From positions 86,549,716-86,613,715 of the forward strand of contig NC_035436.2 in NCBI RefSeq assembly GCF_002127325.2: 64,000 nucleotides of DNA, in the 5' to 3' direction. The notes beneath the pieces are model-generated. The model was not told where the DNA came from and did not search any database. It was given only the letters and a program-made list of their open reading frames with translations. Within the stretch, counting starts at the first letter, position 1. Every line of letters starts with the position of its first letter. Positions 23,062-34,863 of the stretch are shown in pieces. The position numbers and the translations under genes were made by a program. This DNA comes from Helianthus annuus. Taxonomy: Eukaryota > Streptophyta > Magnoliopsida > Asterales > Asteraceae.

Positions 23062-23356
23062 ATTGGTTATAGAGAACTTGGTTTTAATAAGGGAAAAACG
23101 TTTTTATTAAAACCAGACTATAACCAGTACAGTGCTCGACGATCCACAACGATGCCTCGCTTCACGTGCAAGAGTCAACATCCTAGGTAATAAGGTTTAT
23201 GTTTATTGCCTACGTGCTAGAATTACATAGAACTTTGCTCGTGGTATGTTTAGATTACATATTATGCTATTCATTATTGCTTGAGGACACTTGTGTGCTT
23301 ACTCTCTTCTGTCATCGCACTATTCGCGAACCTCTCTCATTTATGTTACATTTGCT

Positions 23357-26300
23357 ATGAAGATCATGGCTGGACGTATTAACTTGACTCAAGCCCAGTT
23401 GACGGCTCTTATCAACGAACAAGTTGCTGCGGCACTTGCAGCCGCACAAGCAGGAGGTATACCCTGCAGTCGTAACACACACTAGGATCTTTAGATCCTA
23501 CATTCCTAAACCAACTCTTGTGTTTAACCTTGTCCTGTTCTTATATACACAACAGGTCAACACGCTCAGCCACCTGTTTGCACTTTCAAGAACTTCATGG
23601 ACTGTCGTCCTAGCATGTTTAGTGGCACTGAAGGAGCGGTTGGACTCCTCCATTGGTTTGAAAAGCTCGAGTCTGTATTTGAAATGTGTGAATGCCCTGA
23701 GGCTCGCAGGGTGAAATACGCTACTGGTACTCTGGAAGGAATTGCGCTGACTTGGTGGAATGCGCAAGTGCAACTTTTGGGATTGGCAGCTGCTAACGCT
23801 ACTCCCTGGAATGATTTCAAGGAGCTGATTAAACGGGAATACTGCACACGCGACGACATCCACAAGTTAGAAGTGGAGTTCTTTCAATTGAAGATGACTG
23901 GGTCGGAAATTGAGGCATATACTAAAAGGTCAAACGAGCTGGTCGTTCTGTGTCCAACTATGGTGGACCCTCCTATCAGACGCATTGAGTTGTATCTCAA
24001 GGGGTTGGCACCAGAAATTCAGAGCCATGTGACATCGGCTAATCTTGACAATATCCAGGCTATTCAACGCCTTGCTCATCGCCTCATGGATCAGGCGGTG
24101 GAACAGAACAAGCTGCCTAAACGTATCAGCGCTGCTACTACCGTTACCACTTCAGCTACTCCTGCTACTCCCAGTGACAACAAGAGAAAATGGGAGGGGG
24201 ATCCCAACAAAGGTTCAGCTTCAGTTCAGTCTCAGGTGCAGCAGCGAAAGACTGACAACTATCAGAGTCCTAGTCAGCACTCTTCGGGCAGTCACAGGTA
24301 GGTGGTTATCGAGGGAACCTCCCAAGGTGCAACAATTGTAACAGACACCACAGTGGCCAGTGCAATAAGGGTCGTTGCCAGAGGTGTCTCAAGATGGGTC
24401 ATGAGGCCAAGGATTGTAGGAGCCCGCGGCCTGCGAATCAGAATCAGCAGCAACAGCAAGCACAGCAGAATCAACAACAGGGCAACAAGGGATGTTTTCA
24501 TTGTGGCGCTGAAGGTCACTTCAAAAGGCACTGCCCTCAGTTAAACCGAAACCAGAACAATAACAACAACAATAACAACAATCAGGGCAATGGCAACAAC
24601 AACAATAGGGGAAACAACAACGGCAACGAAGGAAGGGGTCGTGCATTTGTGCTGGGGCAGGGTGATGCCAGAAATGATCCCAACGTAGTTATGGGTAAGT
24701 TTCTTCTTGACGACTTTTATGTTACTGTATTGTTTGACTCGGGTGCGGATACTAGTTATGTGTCTCTTAAAGTCAGTCAAATGTTAAAACGTGCACCAAC
24801 TCCCCTAAACACCAAACATGTCGTAGAGTTAGCTAACGGTAAAAGTCTAGAGGCCACACACATAGTTCAGGGTTGTAATCTTATCCTCGCTGGTCGGACT
24901 TTCTCCATCGACCTCATTCCTATAGTTCTGGGTAGTTTCGATATCGTCATTGGTATGAATTGGTTATCCAAGCAGCAAGCAGAGATCCTATGTAAGGAGA
25001 AGATCATTCGTATTCCCCGATTTGGTAAAGAACCTCTCGAAGTTCAAGGCGACAAGAGTGGTGCTGTGGTTGGCATCATCTCCTTCCTGAAGGCTCAGAA
25101 ATGTTTACGAAAAGGGTCATACTGCCATTTTGGCACTTGTTATTGATGCATCAACGAAAGAGAAAAGAATAGAAGATATCCCAGTTGTACGTGAATTTCC
25201 TCAAGTGTTTCCTGAAGATTTACCTGGGCTACCGCCTCATCGCCAGGTCGAATTCCAGATTGAACTAGCTCCTGGAGCAGCACCTATAGCTCGCGCACCG
25301 TATCGTTTAGCTCCAACTGAACTAGAAGAACTATCAAAGCAACTACAAGAACTCTTGGATAAGGGTTTTATTCGTCCTAGTTCTTCGCCTTGGGGAGCTC
25401 CAGTACTGTTTGTGAAGAAGAAAGATGGAACCTTCAGGATGTGCATTGATTACCGCGAACTGAACAAGGTCACAGTGAAGAACCGCTATCCTCTTCCACG
25501 TATTGATGACTTATTCGACCAGTTGCAAGGGTCGAGCTTCTACTCCAAGATTGATCTAAGGTCAGGTTACCATCAGCTGAGAGTCCGGGATGAGGACGTC
25601 TCTAAGACAGCATTCAGAACTCGCTACGGCCATTACGAGTTTCTAGTCATGCTATTCGGGCTAACGAGCGCGCCTGCAGTTTTCATGGATCTAATGAACA
25701 GGGTGTGCAAGCCTTATTTAGACAAGTTTGTGATTGTTTTTATTGACGACATTCTCATCTATTCCAAGAGTCAGGAGGAACACGAGCAGCATCTGCGTCT
25801 TATCTTGGAACTTCTTCGAAAGGAACAACTGTACGCCAAGTTTTCAAAATGCGACTTCTGGCTTCGTGAAGTCCACTTTCTAGGCCATGTGGTAAACAAG
25901 GATGGGATTCATGTCGATCCATCCAAGGTAGATTCGATCAGGAACTGGCCTGCACCGCGTACACCAACGGAAATACGCCAATTCTTGGGTTTGGCGGGTT
26001 ATTACAGACGGTTCATCAAAGACTTCTCAAAGATCGCACAGCCGCTTACACTACTGACACAGAAGGGTGTCACCTATCGTTGGGGTAATTCCCAGGAAAC
26101 CGCTTTTCAGCACTTAAAGGATAGGCTCTGTAGTGCACCTATTCTCTCATTGCCAGAGGGCACAGATGATTTTGTGGTCTATTGTGACGCATCGATACAG
26201 GGGCTTGGTTGTGTATTGATGCAGCGGGATAAATTTATTGCTTATGCGTCACGTCAACTCAAGATTCATGAACGGAACTACACGATGCACGATTTAGAGC

Positions 26301-28132
26301 TGGGTGCTGTTGTTTTCGCACTTAAGATATGGCGACACTACCTGTACGGTACCAAGTGCACTATTTACACCGATCATAGGAGTCTCGAGCATATCTTCAA
26401 GCAGAAGGAATTGAACATGCGTCAACGACGATGGGTCGAGCTGCTGAATGATTATGAATGTGCCATCAAGTACCATCCAGGCAAAGCCAATGTTGTGGCT
26501 GACGCTCTCAGTCGGAAAGATACTTTACCTAGGCGCGTGCGAGCACTGCAGCTTACTATTCAGTCTAGTCTTCCTGCACAGATACGAGATGCTCAGGTAG
26601 AAGCGTTGAAACCAGAAAATGTAAGGGCTGAAGCCTTACGTGGCTCAAGGCAACGATTAGAACAGAAGGAAGACGGCGCCTACTACGTAACGGGGTGTAT
26701 TTGGGTCCCACTATATGGCGGTTTACGAGAACTTGTAATGGACGAAGCACATAAGTCTCGCTACTCGGTACATCCAGGTTCGGATAAAATGTACCACGAT
26801 CTCAGAACTACATATTGGTGGCCTAGCATGAAGGCCCACATAGCAACTTACGTCGGCAAGTGTTTGACCTGTGCGAGGGTCAAGACGGAGTACCAGAAAC
26901 CCTCAGGCCTACTTCAGCAACCCAAGATACCACAGTGGAAATGGGAAGAAATTTCCATGGATTTCGTTACTGGCCTGCCTAGATCCCAGCGTGGGAACGA
27001 TACTATTTGGGTGATCGTAGATCGACTCACAAAGTCTGCTCACTTCTTGGCTATCAAAGAAACGGATAAGTTCTCTACCTTAGCAGACGTCTACTTGAAA
27101 GAAGTTGTTTCGAGGCACGGAGTGCCAATTTCTATTATTTCGGATCGGGATGCATGATTCACTTCAGAACTATGGCAAGCAATGCACAAATCTTTTGGCT
27201 CTCGGTTAGACATGAGCACAGCTTACCACCCTCAGACAGATGGGCAGTCTGAGCGCACTATCCAGACTCTAGAAGACATGCTTCGGGCGTGTGTTATCGA
27301 TTTCGGCAACAACTGGGAAAAACATCTTCCGTTAGTGGAGTTTTCGTAAAATAACAGTTATCACACCAGCATTCAGGCCGCTCCATTCGAGGCATTGTAC
27401 GGACGTAAATGCCGGTCACCTCTCTGTTGGGCAGAGGTGGGGGATAGTCAGATCACAGGACCAAAAATGGTAGTTGATGCTACTGAATGAATTGCACAGA
27501 TACGACAATGCATGGCGGCAGCTCGTGATCGCCAGAAAAGTTACGCTGATAAGCGCAGGAAACCGCTCGAGTTCCAAGTTGGGGATCGAGTGCTACTCAA
27601 AGTCTCACCCTGGAAGGGTGTAGTTCGTTTTGGTAAACGGGGCAAGCTCAATCCGCGTTACGTTGGATCGTTCGAGATCATTGAAAGAATAGGCAAAGGG
27701 GCCTACAAACTGAATCTGCCAGCTGAACTCGGTGCAGTTCACAATGTTTTCCACGTGTCGAATCTGAGGAAGTGTCTGTCAGATGAGACCCTCATAGTTC
27801 CTTTGAAGGAACTCACTATCGACGAGCGGTTGCAGTTCGTCGAGGAACCAGTTGAAATCACGGACCGGGATGTCAAGGTCCTCAAGAACACCAGAATACC
27901 TCTTATACGAGTTCATTGGAACTCCCGTCGTGGCCCAGAGTATACCTCGGAACGAGAAGATCAAATGGAACTCAAGTATCCCCAGTTATTCCAGAACAAT
28001 GCAACCACTGCTGAGGCTGAAGCTACTACAGAATTTCAGGACGAAATTCCAAATCAACGGGGGGATGATGTGATCCCAGGAAAACCAGTAAACGATGCAA
28101 CTTACCTAGCTTCCTCAGTAACCGCATGCTAA
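23357..28132 (+). pseudogene. gag-pol of Ty3 element D with a gag intron
   Basis: The start at 23357 is chosen by analogy with element E (M-K-x-M-x-G-R). Exon 1 (MAGRINLTQAQ) ends at 23456; a predicted phase-1 intron 23457-23555 leads to CTFKNFMDCRP and the gag core (GAVGLLHWFEKLESVFE, TWWNAQVQ). Then come two zinc knuckles (the first interrupted, the second CFHCGAEGHFKRHC), protease ([13 protein letters not shown]), RT ([10 protein letters not shown]), RNase H (VVYCDAS), integrase ([37 protein letters not shown]) and chromodomain-like tail ([19 protein letters not shown]). Lesions: TAG with frameshift at 24299-24301, 1-nt insertion near 25113, TGA 27155-27157, TAA 27347-27349 and TGA 27488-27490. 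The RT motif MPFGLTNAP is altered to MLFGLTSAP. It is inactive. Confidence 0.93.
23457..23555 (+). other. Predicted intron in gag of element D
   Basis: GTATACC...ATACACAACAG, 99 bp, carries stop codons; the frames either side do not connect except by removing it. It splits a Gly codon after its first base (phase 1), and the joined frame runs straight into the conserved CTFKxFM gag motif. Element C has a 93-bp intron at the same place and phase. Confidence 0.75.
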
Positions 28133-28167
28133 ATTTCGGGACGAAATTTCTTTCAAGTTGGGGATAA

Positions 28168-30547
28168 TGTGACAACTCGAGTTTCCGTATTCCACTTTCG
28201 CATTTATTGCACGTTCACTGTCTGTTTAGTTGTTTACTTGCATAATTGGTTTGCTTTGTAACTGTATACGTTTTGATTTGATAAAGTTTTACGAATGATT
28301 TGTCAAATACATGAACTTGGTGATGAAACTGTAAATTGTATGTCTTGTGCATGTATTATGTAATAGATAATACTTTAGGGTGTTTAGTGTTAATAGTGAA
28401 AATAAAACAAAACCCTTAACCCTAATCATTCTCACAATCATCATACGTACTTCAACATTCCTCTACAATTCTCTCTACAATCATCTTCTTGGCACAAGCT
28501 CTCAATCATCACTCTTGATTCCTCTCTTTATCTAGAATCAATCTAAGGTAAACGTTTAATGGTTTCTTGTTGTTAATCCTTGATTATGTGATTCATGCAA
28601 AACCCTAGTTCTACATATAATGGCTCTGTGTTTGTTGGTCAATTCTGATTATCCTGAAATGGGTTATGATTAGTTGTGTAATCAAATGCTTGACAATGAG
28701 ATGCTTGTAAGATAGAGATGTTTGATTTCTGATTAGATTACTGCATTTTTGAATGTATGAAATTAGGGTTCTTGATCGTGTAAGACGTAACTGTTCCATT
28801 GATTCGCATGATTGACTGTTGGTCTGATTTTTGATTGCTTATATTGTCCTAACTTTATAATGATGATTAGTCCGACCTTTGTAGTGTAGACATGATCCGA
28901 ATTTTTAAAGTAAAATATATAGATTCCGAATTTTATAAAGGGGGTTGGTCCGACTATTGTATATAGAGAACATAATGTCCCACTTTCATGTAACCTAATA
29001 GGTCCGACTTTCAGGCAGCACATATGGTCCGAATTCTTCAAGTCTTGGGTTGTCCGACTTTTGTGAATAAGTATGGGAACCGAGTTTTATATACTATGTA
29101 GGGTCCGGCTTTTGGTGATGATATATGTAGTCCGACTTTTGGGTGATGTTATGCTATGTCCGAATTTTATGAGGGGTTGCATGGGGTCCGAGTTTTGGCT
29201 TGTTATATGATCCGAATTTTATTATCATGCCTAGTCCGACTTTTAATGGAGATGTACATAGTCCGACTTTTTAAAGTTGGTACTCATAGTCTGACCTTTT
29301 GATTTTGTTATACATGGTCCGAGTTTCACTAGGGGTTGTTTGTCTGAGTTTTATGCTTGATGCCTTGTCCGAATTTCATATGATATATATATATATATAT
29401 GTTCCGAGTTTGTATGTGATATAGAATCTGAGTTTACGTATAATGCCAAGTTCAAAATTGAGGAACAACATGCTATTGTATGCTACTGTATATGACTTGT
29501 ATATGACTGTATGATACCGTAAGTTACTGGATGATGCTGTATGTATGAACAATCCATGTCATATCATTCTGTACACAACTATCACACAAATCACAGTTGT
29601 TAGACATCAAGGACTTGTAAACCCTAATTGAACGTAAACACTTACATCGAGTTTATGTGCAATGTACCCTAGGTCGTGAGTAACGGACCTAATCATTAAT
29701 TAACACTAGAAGCAATAACATACCGAGCAAACCAAGGTGAGTTCACACTCTTACCAAGGCATGGGATTCCCGGGGTTGGGAATGGGATTGAAGGAATAGA
29801 TTTGTACTTACACTGTTACTAGACTATCTACCATCGTCCTCGGATGCGCATGATACATACGTAAAACCTACGTATACTTGTACACATCACTGTCCTCAGG
29901 TTGCAAAGGATACTTACGTAAAACGTACATAAACTTATACTCACTACTGCCTCGGGTTGTGTCAGGCACTTACGTAAAACCTACGTAAACCCCCGCGTAC
30001 CCCTTTCCTCGGTTGTGAAGGACACTTACGTAAAACCTACGTAAACTTTGTACGTACTACTGTTCTCGGTAAGAAGAATACTTATGGTTACAAATAGTCT
30101 AGTGTATATGCAATTATGGGAAGCCCCCACCAATAGAACATACTATCGGCCCAGTAGAGCCACACGTTACGAAAGGAACTTACTATTACAAACTTACTTA
30201 CTGTGAACTCGCTCAACTAGTTGTTGACTCTCTGTTACATGCCTTGCAGGTCGTTAGGTATACATGGAGCTTGCACAGGGAGGCGCGGTCGTTGTGGACA
30301 AGGATCGTGAATGCTTGATTTAAACATTATGACATTACATACTTTATTCATGTTGGGCTTTTTACTCATTTGCTTCCGCTAAACGTTGAATTTATACTTA
30401 TGTTTTGAACACCTTTCATATGGATTGGTTTGGTTAAATTACATTTACTTTTACTATATACATTGTTCTATATGATTGGTGGCTCGATCCTGGTCAGTCA
30501 CGCTCCCAAGCGGTGATACTCCGCGTGTGGATTTTGGGGGTGTGACA
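28168..30547 (+). repeat. 3' LTR of element D
   Basis: Near-identical to the 5' LTR, 2380 bp, with small expansions (an extra AT run near 29388 and a duplicated ATGACTTGTAT segment near 29495). The preceding purine-rich tract is TTGGGGATAA (28158-28167), weaker than in other elements. Confidence 0.93.
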
Positions 30548-30552
30548 GTAGG
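30548..30552 (+). repeat. Right target-site duplication of D (GTAGG)
   Basis: Exact match to 20680-20684. Element C gag sequence resumes on the minus strand from here. Confidence 0.95.
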
Positions 30553-30947
30553 TTCATCAGTGAACAGTCCGGAAATGTAGGTAACTTGCTGTTCTGATGC
30601 GCATTTGCTCATTCGTAACACTGAGTCAGTCTTTTCCGTCCATCGAACATACGCCACTGCACCCCCGGTGCCATCAAGTTAAGCGGTTTACAGTATAGAA
30701 ATTGCTTGAAAGTATAGCCTGTACAAGTAATGTTGTTCACAGGAAGTATTAGCAATTGCACATGAAATAACAAAATGCAACGTAATGTGTCCCAAGAGAC
30801 TTAAACATTACCATTTGGTGGGTTGTTCCTTGAGGTACCCCCGCTAGTTTCGGTGCGTGAGGCCTCGTAATAAGCTATTGCTTGGGAGATTCTTGCTTGC
30901 AATTCGGCCTTAGTAGTGGGCAAACGGTTTTCCCTTCTTGGAGGCAT
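30553..30947 (-). pseudogene. N-terminal gag of element C with intron
   Basis: The minus-strand start ATG is at 30947-30945 (MPPRRENRLPTTKAELQ). Exon 1 runs to 30812 and a predicted phase-1 intron spans 30811-30719. Exon 2 begins YTFKQFLYCKPLN and continues to VLRMSKC..EQQVTYISGLF where D interrupts it. A single-base deletion near 30679 in exon 2 shifts the frame. The next gag segment is at 20684 downward. The structure matches the gag of D, so intron and start are mutually supporting. Confidence 0.8.
30719..30811 (-). other. Predicted intron in gag of element C
   Basis: On the minus strand GTAATGTTTAAG...ACTTGTACAG, 93 bp, contains in-frame TAA at 30803-30801. It splits a Gly codon after base one; splicing joins the NPPN-G end to YTFKQF. 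Position and phase equal those of the D intron. Confidence 0.72.
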
Positions 30948-31332
30948 CTTCTTTAAGAAGATTGTATTGGTCAATTTGTAATAAGTATAATGAGTATGTA
31001 ATACGCGTATGTAATAACATTCATCAATACAATAACACATAACATCCCATGTCATAACACAAAACAAAAAATCCAACAACGTGTGTAATGAGAATACTGC
31101 GATTGAGCTATCATATAACCAGACCACAAATACTGTTTACAAGTTTTACAAATGTATCATACATCAAAAGAGACTAAGGGTCACATCGCCCTTGTCTGAA
31201 CTGTCTAGCAATATACAACAATCAAAAGTCAAATAACAAAAGTCCTAATGTGGTCTTCAAAATGCTGTGCAGTCAGACTCAATAGCTGTCTTCTCATCAA
31301 AAGTAACGCTACCTGCAATAAACCAAAAGTCC

Positions 31333-32945
31333 TCAAGCTGATGGGGGAGGAGGAGGAGGGATGGAAAGCAAACGGCGTAGATGCACCAAATCCTCCTCGA
31401 GGGCGTGCACAATACACGACAAATAAGCGATCTGCTGCTCCATCGTCAGGAGTCGGATGTGATAATCTAGATAAGGAAATGATGGAGCAGGTGGAAAAGC
31501 AGACTGTGATGGATCAGCAAAAGATGGAGGAGGCGGGATCCGCTCAAGCTCCGCGACTCTCCGGCTCAACATATCCTGCTGTAACTACAAGGATATAAGT
31601 ATATCATCTGTCGTATACCCAACATGAAAAGGGTGGTATGGGTCTGACAAAGGCATGACATTGGGCGAAGACCACATAAATGGCTCGCCTGAGGGTGCAA
31701 AGGGAGACGCAGTGTGTGCAGCCGGTGTAAAAGGTGGTATAAACGGAAAGGCTGCTGTCATAGGTGCATGTGATCGTGCTGCTGAGTAGAAGGTCCTTCC
31801 CCTGGATGGGGAGGAGGTATGTCCTAGAGAAAAGTGATGGGTAAGTCTGTGCGGTGGATGTCTAATAAGTGAGGGTGAAACTGTGGGACATCAACGGGTG
31901 CAAAAACAGGTGCAGCAGGGGGAGTGACTGGTAGAACATACGGAGGATAGTCATCATCATCCTCAATCCACCCATTACGGGTGTCAGCATATCTAGGATC
32001 GACGCGTGTGGAAAAAGGTGCACGATCAACAAACACGGGCATAGAGTCAGGCAGAGGTGCCACAACTGGAATATCAACAACCGGTGGTACAACGACTGGA
32101 ACATCAATAACTGGTGGTGCAATAACTAGTGCATCAACAACAGGTGGTGCAACGACTGGTGCATCGTCAGGAATAGGGTCGTGCACAGGTTAAGGGTCGG
32201 CTAAAGCAGGCTCATGATCAGCGGGCATGTCAAGAAGCTGATCATCAAGGAGAACAGGAGCCTCAGCAGGCTGCTCCTCGGGGATAAAGTCGACCTCCTG
32301 GTTTGGATCGTGATCGTGTGGGACATCAGGGTCAAACTCGTCCTCAAACTCGACATCCTGATCATCGTCGTGTGGAAAACCAGGGATGAACCCAAAACCC
32401 AACGGCGGAACGGGCGCCTTAGACATAGTATCAGTATCGGAGTCTGTGGGGTATCGCTGTAACCCCAGCGCATAGAGAGTAGAAGAAGACACTGACTCAA
32501 AAGAATCTGAACCAGAAGAATCAGAATGAACCTCCATATCAGGAATCTCAACGACAGGGATAATAGGGTCATCAACGGGAATATCAGCAAGCGGAACATC
32601 GTCATCCATCGGGGCCCCACCATCCTGGTCACCCTCTGGGGGACCCTCGATGAATAGGTCGATGTCGTCATCAGATAATGCGTCAAGGGGCAGATCCTCA
32701 ACAGGAACTGCAGCGAGAGGAAGGGGAGCAGGGATCTGAATGAGAGGTAGATCCCCGTCGAAAGGACCATCAGCTAAAGGCATATCGTCCCCAAAGTCCG
32801 ATAGGGCAAATGGCTGGAAGTCGTCCTCGTCAGTACTCGTAGTGTCCGACGTATAAACCTCGCTCTCAGGTAGAATCTCGTCGTCTGAGACTATCGCTAT
32901 AGGATCCAGTGAGTCTGACACTCCAGTATCAGAAGAAGGTGACAT
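31333..32945 (-). pseudogene. Pre-gag acidic/proline-rich ORF of element C (function unknown)
   Basis: Minus strand, ATG at 32945-32943 (MSPSSDTGVSDSLDP). The frame is open to a TAA at 32190-32192 and continues in the same frame to 31824; a shifted frame (LSRRVAELERIPPPP ... LLSIPPPPPPSA) ends at 31333. The N-terminal about 250 residues are extremely Asp/Glu-rich with repeats such as PLADIPVDDP; the middle is a VVAPPVVD-type Pro/Val repeat; the end has a short coiled coil followed by a proline run. It lies in sense orientation upstream of gag, in the leader of C. No catalytic motif is seen. I recall such acidic ORFs preceding gag in Asteraceae Ty3 elements, but have no function to offer. It is disrupted in this copy. 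Confidence 0.7.
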
Positions 32946-33039
32946 GGTGTCTGTAACACAACCACACATATGCACATATATCAACATGTGATCAAATAAG
33001 CATGTAAGTCACAACAATGTATGCAAGTAATCATCCTAG

Positions 33040-33260
33040 TCTTCCACAGACTATCCCACCCAGTCTCTTAGACTGAACTCCTTAGTCTCTCAGACTAACT
33101 CCCTGGCCTCTAAGACAAAACCTTCCCAGTCTCTAAGACTACTCCCTGGTCTCTAAGACCAACTCCCAGTCTCTAAGACTAATTCCCTGGTCTCTAAGAC
33201 CTACTCCCTCAGTCTCTAAGACTGAACCTCCCTCAGTCTCTAAGACTGAACCTCCCCAGC
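33040..33260 (-). repeat. AGTCTCTAAGACT repeat array in the C leader
   Basis: About eleven degenerate units of about 20-28 bp, each with a self-complementary AGTCT-n-AGACT core (CCCAGTCTCTAAGACTGAACT), lie just downstream of the primer binding site of C. The MITE at 33261 inserted into this array; one more unit (CAGCCTCTAAGGCTGA) follows it at 33771. Confidence 0.85.
33253..33260 (+). repeat. Left TSD of the hAT-like MITE (TCCCCAGC)
   Basis: This 8-bp sequence is repeated exactly at 33766-33773, flanking terminal inverted repeats. An 8-bp duplication is characteristic of hAT transposons. Confidence 0.9.
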
Positions 33261-33765
33261 TAGGGGTGCAAACGAGCCGAGCTACTTGCGAGCTACTCGA
33301 GCTCGGCTCGAAAAAAAGCTCGAACGAGCCGAGCTTAAACGAGCTTGAGCTCGAGCCCCAGCCTAAAAACAAGCTCGTTTAGTAAACGAGCCCGAGCCCG
33401 AGCTTCGCTTATCGAGCTCGAGCCGGCTCGCGAGCCTAATCGAGCTTTCTCTTTATATATTTTTTTATTAATATATTAAATATGTATTTATATAATAATA
33501 ATTACCATTTATATAAATATAAAAAATAACTTAATTATATGTATAATAATAATTATAATTAATATAAATTAATTAATAAATACTAAACGAGTCGAGCCCG
33601 AGCCGAGCTCGAGCTTGAAAAATTACCTTCGAGCCGAGCTCGAGCTTTAGAAATAAAGCTCGAATTGAGCCGAGCTCGAGCTCAAGCTCGAGCTTTCATA
33701 TATTAAACGAGCTCGAGCTCGAGCCTGGTCGAGCTCGGGCTCGGCTCGGCTCGTTTGCACCCCTA
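33261..33765. mobile_element. hAT-type MITE, CGAGC-rich
   Basis: A 505-bp element with perfect 22-bp terminal inverted repeats starting TAGGGGTGCAAACGAGCC and an 8-bp target duplication, both hAT hallmarks. It has no coding capacity. Sub-terminal regions are dense in GAGCTCGAGC-type palindromes and the core is AT-rich (33450-33590), so the whole could fold into a long hairpin. Confidence 0.88.
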
Positions 33766-33937
33766 TCCCCAGCCTCTAAGGCTGAAAATTTTGAAATGTG
33801 TATTTGTGCCTTTTGTTTGTAAAAATGTTTGTACCCTGGATCTGGACGTTTTGTGTATGCAATGTAAAAATGTTTTCGTGAGAGCCCTGATGATCATAGT
33901 CTAGACTCGAGAAAGAATCCTAGTTCGCTATGATTGA

Positions 33938-33950
33938 GGCTCTGCTACCA
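33938..33950 (-). other. Primer binding site of element C
   Basis: On the minus strand TGGTAGCAGAGCC lies three bases from the LTR end. It differs by one base (T to G at position 6) from TGGTATCAGAGCC seen in D, E and G, consistent with decay or a slightly altered primer match. Confidence 0.85.
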
Positions 33951-33953
33951 AGC

Positions 33954-34575
33954 TGTCACACCCTGGCTTTTGCGGAAGCGTGGTTTATTTTGGTGTGACT
34001 TCTTAATAACATAGAAACAATCATAACAATGTTATATGATAAAAATACGAGATGTTCATCCATTAATATAGTTTAGAAAATACCATAACATGCTTGTCTT
34101 GAAACATTAACCCAAAATAAGTTTCAAATCATGACCTGTTTAAAATAAGTTCATAAGACTCAACAAAAGACTTTAAATAAAATGAGGTTTAGAGACATGT
34201 GACCCATCCAGGAAAGGGTTACACCTCCCAAACCCTACAATCCTGGATGACTTCTTTATTTAGTACGCAGCTTAACATGCATCACTTGCCAGATCCGATC
34301 AATTCCCTAAAATACATTTAGTTTGAAAAATCAACAAGAGTTGAGCGAGTTCATGTGTATGTGAGTATGTATAAACCTTTAAAGTATGCCTTGTATGTAT
34401 GAAAGTCCCTGGTATGCAGCAATAAGGAAAAAGAGATCACCAATGGGTTGCAAAGCCACTGGTATATGTGAAATGGTGCAGGAAGTACTCAAACCTAGCA
34501 AATTTGTACCGGGCCAATTCCGGCTGGAAGACATAGTCACCACTATGGGCCGCCCCGGCCTCATGGGTGTGGGCT
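33954..34575 (-). repeat. 5' LTR of element C, segment 1 (U5 end)
   Basis: Colinear with 12797 to about 13420 of the 3' LTR with about 4% differences in the sampled 230 bp. It is interrupted by E after the GGGCT target site. Confidence 0.92.
34571..34575 (+). repeat. Left TSD of element E (GGGCT)
   Basis: GGGCT precedes the E 5' LTR and recurs at 44379-44383 after the 3' LTR. The uninterrupted homologue near 13410-13420 has a single copy (GTGGGCTCGCTACACC). Confidence 0.95.
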
Positions 34576-34855
34576 TGTGACACTTCGGACTTTCCCGGGG
34601 AAACTTTCTTGATGTAACGTTTCGTATACGTATTTTATTAAATGAAAACGATGAATTATCTGTTATATCGTGTTATGTGTACGTATATATATATATGTAG
34701 GCGTGTATGTATATAAGTGAGATGAGCCGGAACCTTGAATACACTCGAGACCCGACTCGAGACCGCTTAGTCTCGAGTGAGCAGTATCGGTTGGGCCGTT
34801 TGGGCCTTGTGACCGAGAAACCCAACCCGGAAACACCCTAACCCACTCGAAATCC

Positions 34856-34863
34856 TATATAAA
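34856..34863 (+). promoter_or_regulatory. TATA box in E 5' LTR
   Basis: TATATAAA followed by pyrimidine-rich CCCTCCCCTCCC and ACAACACTCCTCTC stretches, typical of a plant core promoter. The copy in the 3' LTR is at 42219-42226. Confidence 0.7.

Larger units (their letters stand above)
20685..30547 (+). mobile_element. Ty3/gypsy element D, complete but mutated, inserted in C gag
   Basis: Complete LTR-interior-LTR structure of 9863 bp with a perfect GTAGG duplication. The 5' LTR is 20685-23045, PBS 23049-23061, gag-pol 23357-28132, 3' LTR 28168-30547. LTRs differ at roughly 1-1.5% of sites by eye, so D is older than E and G but younger than C. It splits the gag of C between 20684 and 30553. 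The pol has multiple lesions and is non-autonomous now. LTR and gag organisation make D and E sister lineages (shared LTR 3' ends GGATTTTGGGGGTGTGACA). Confidence 0.95.
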
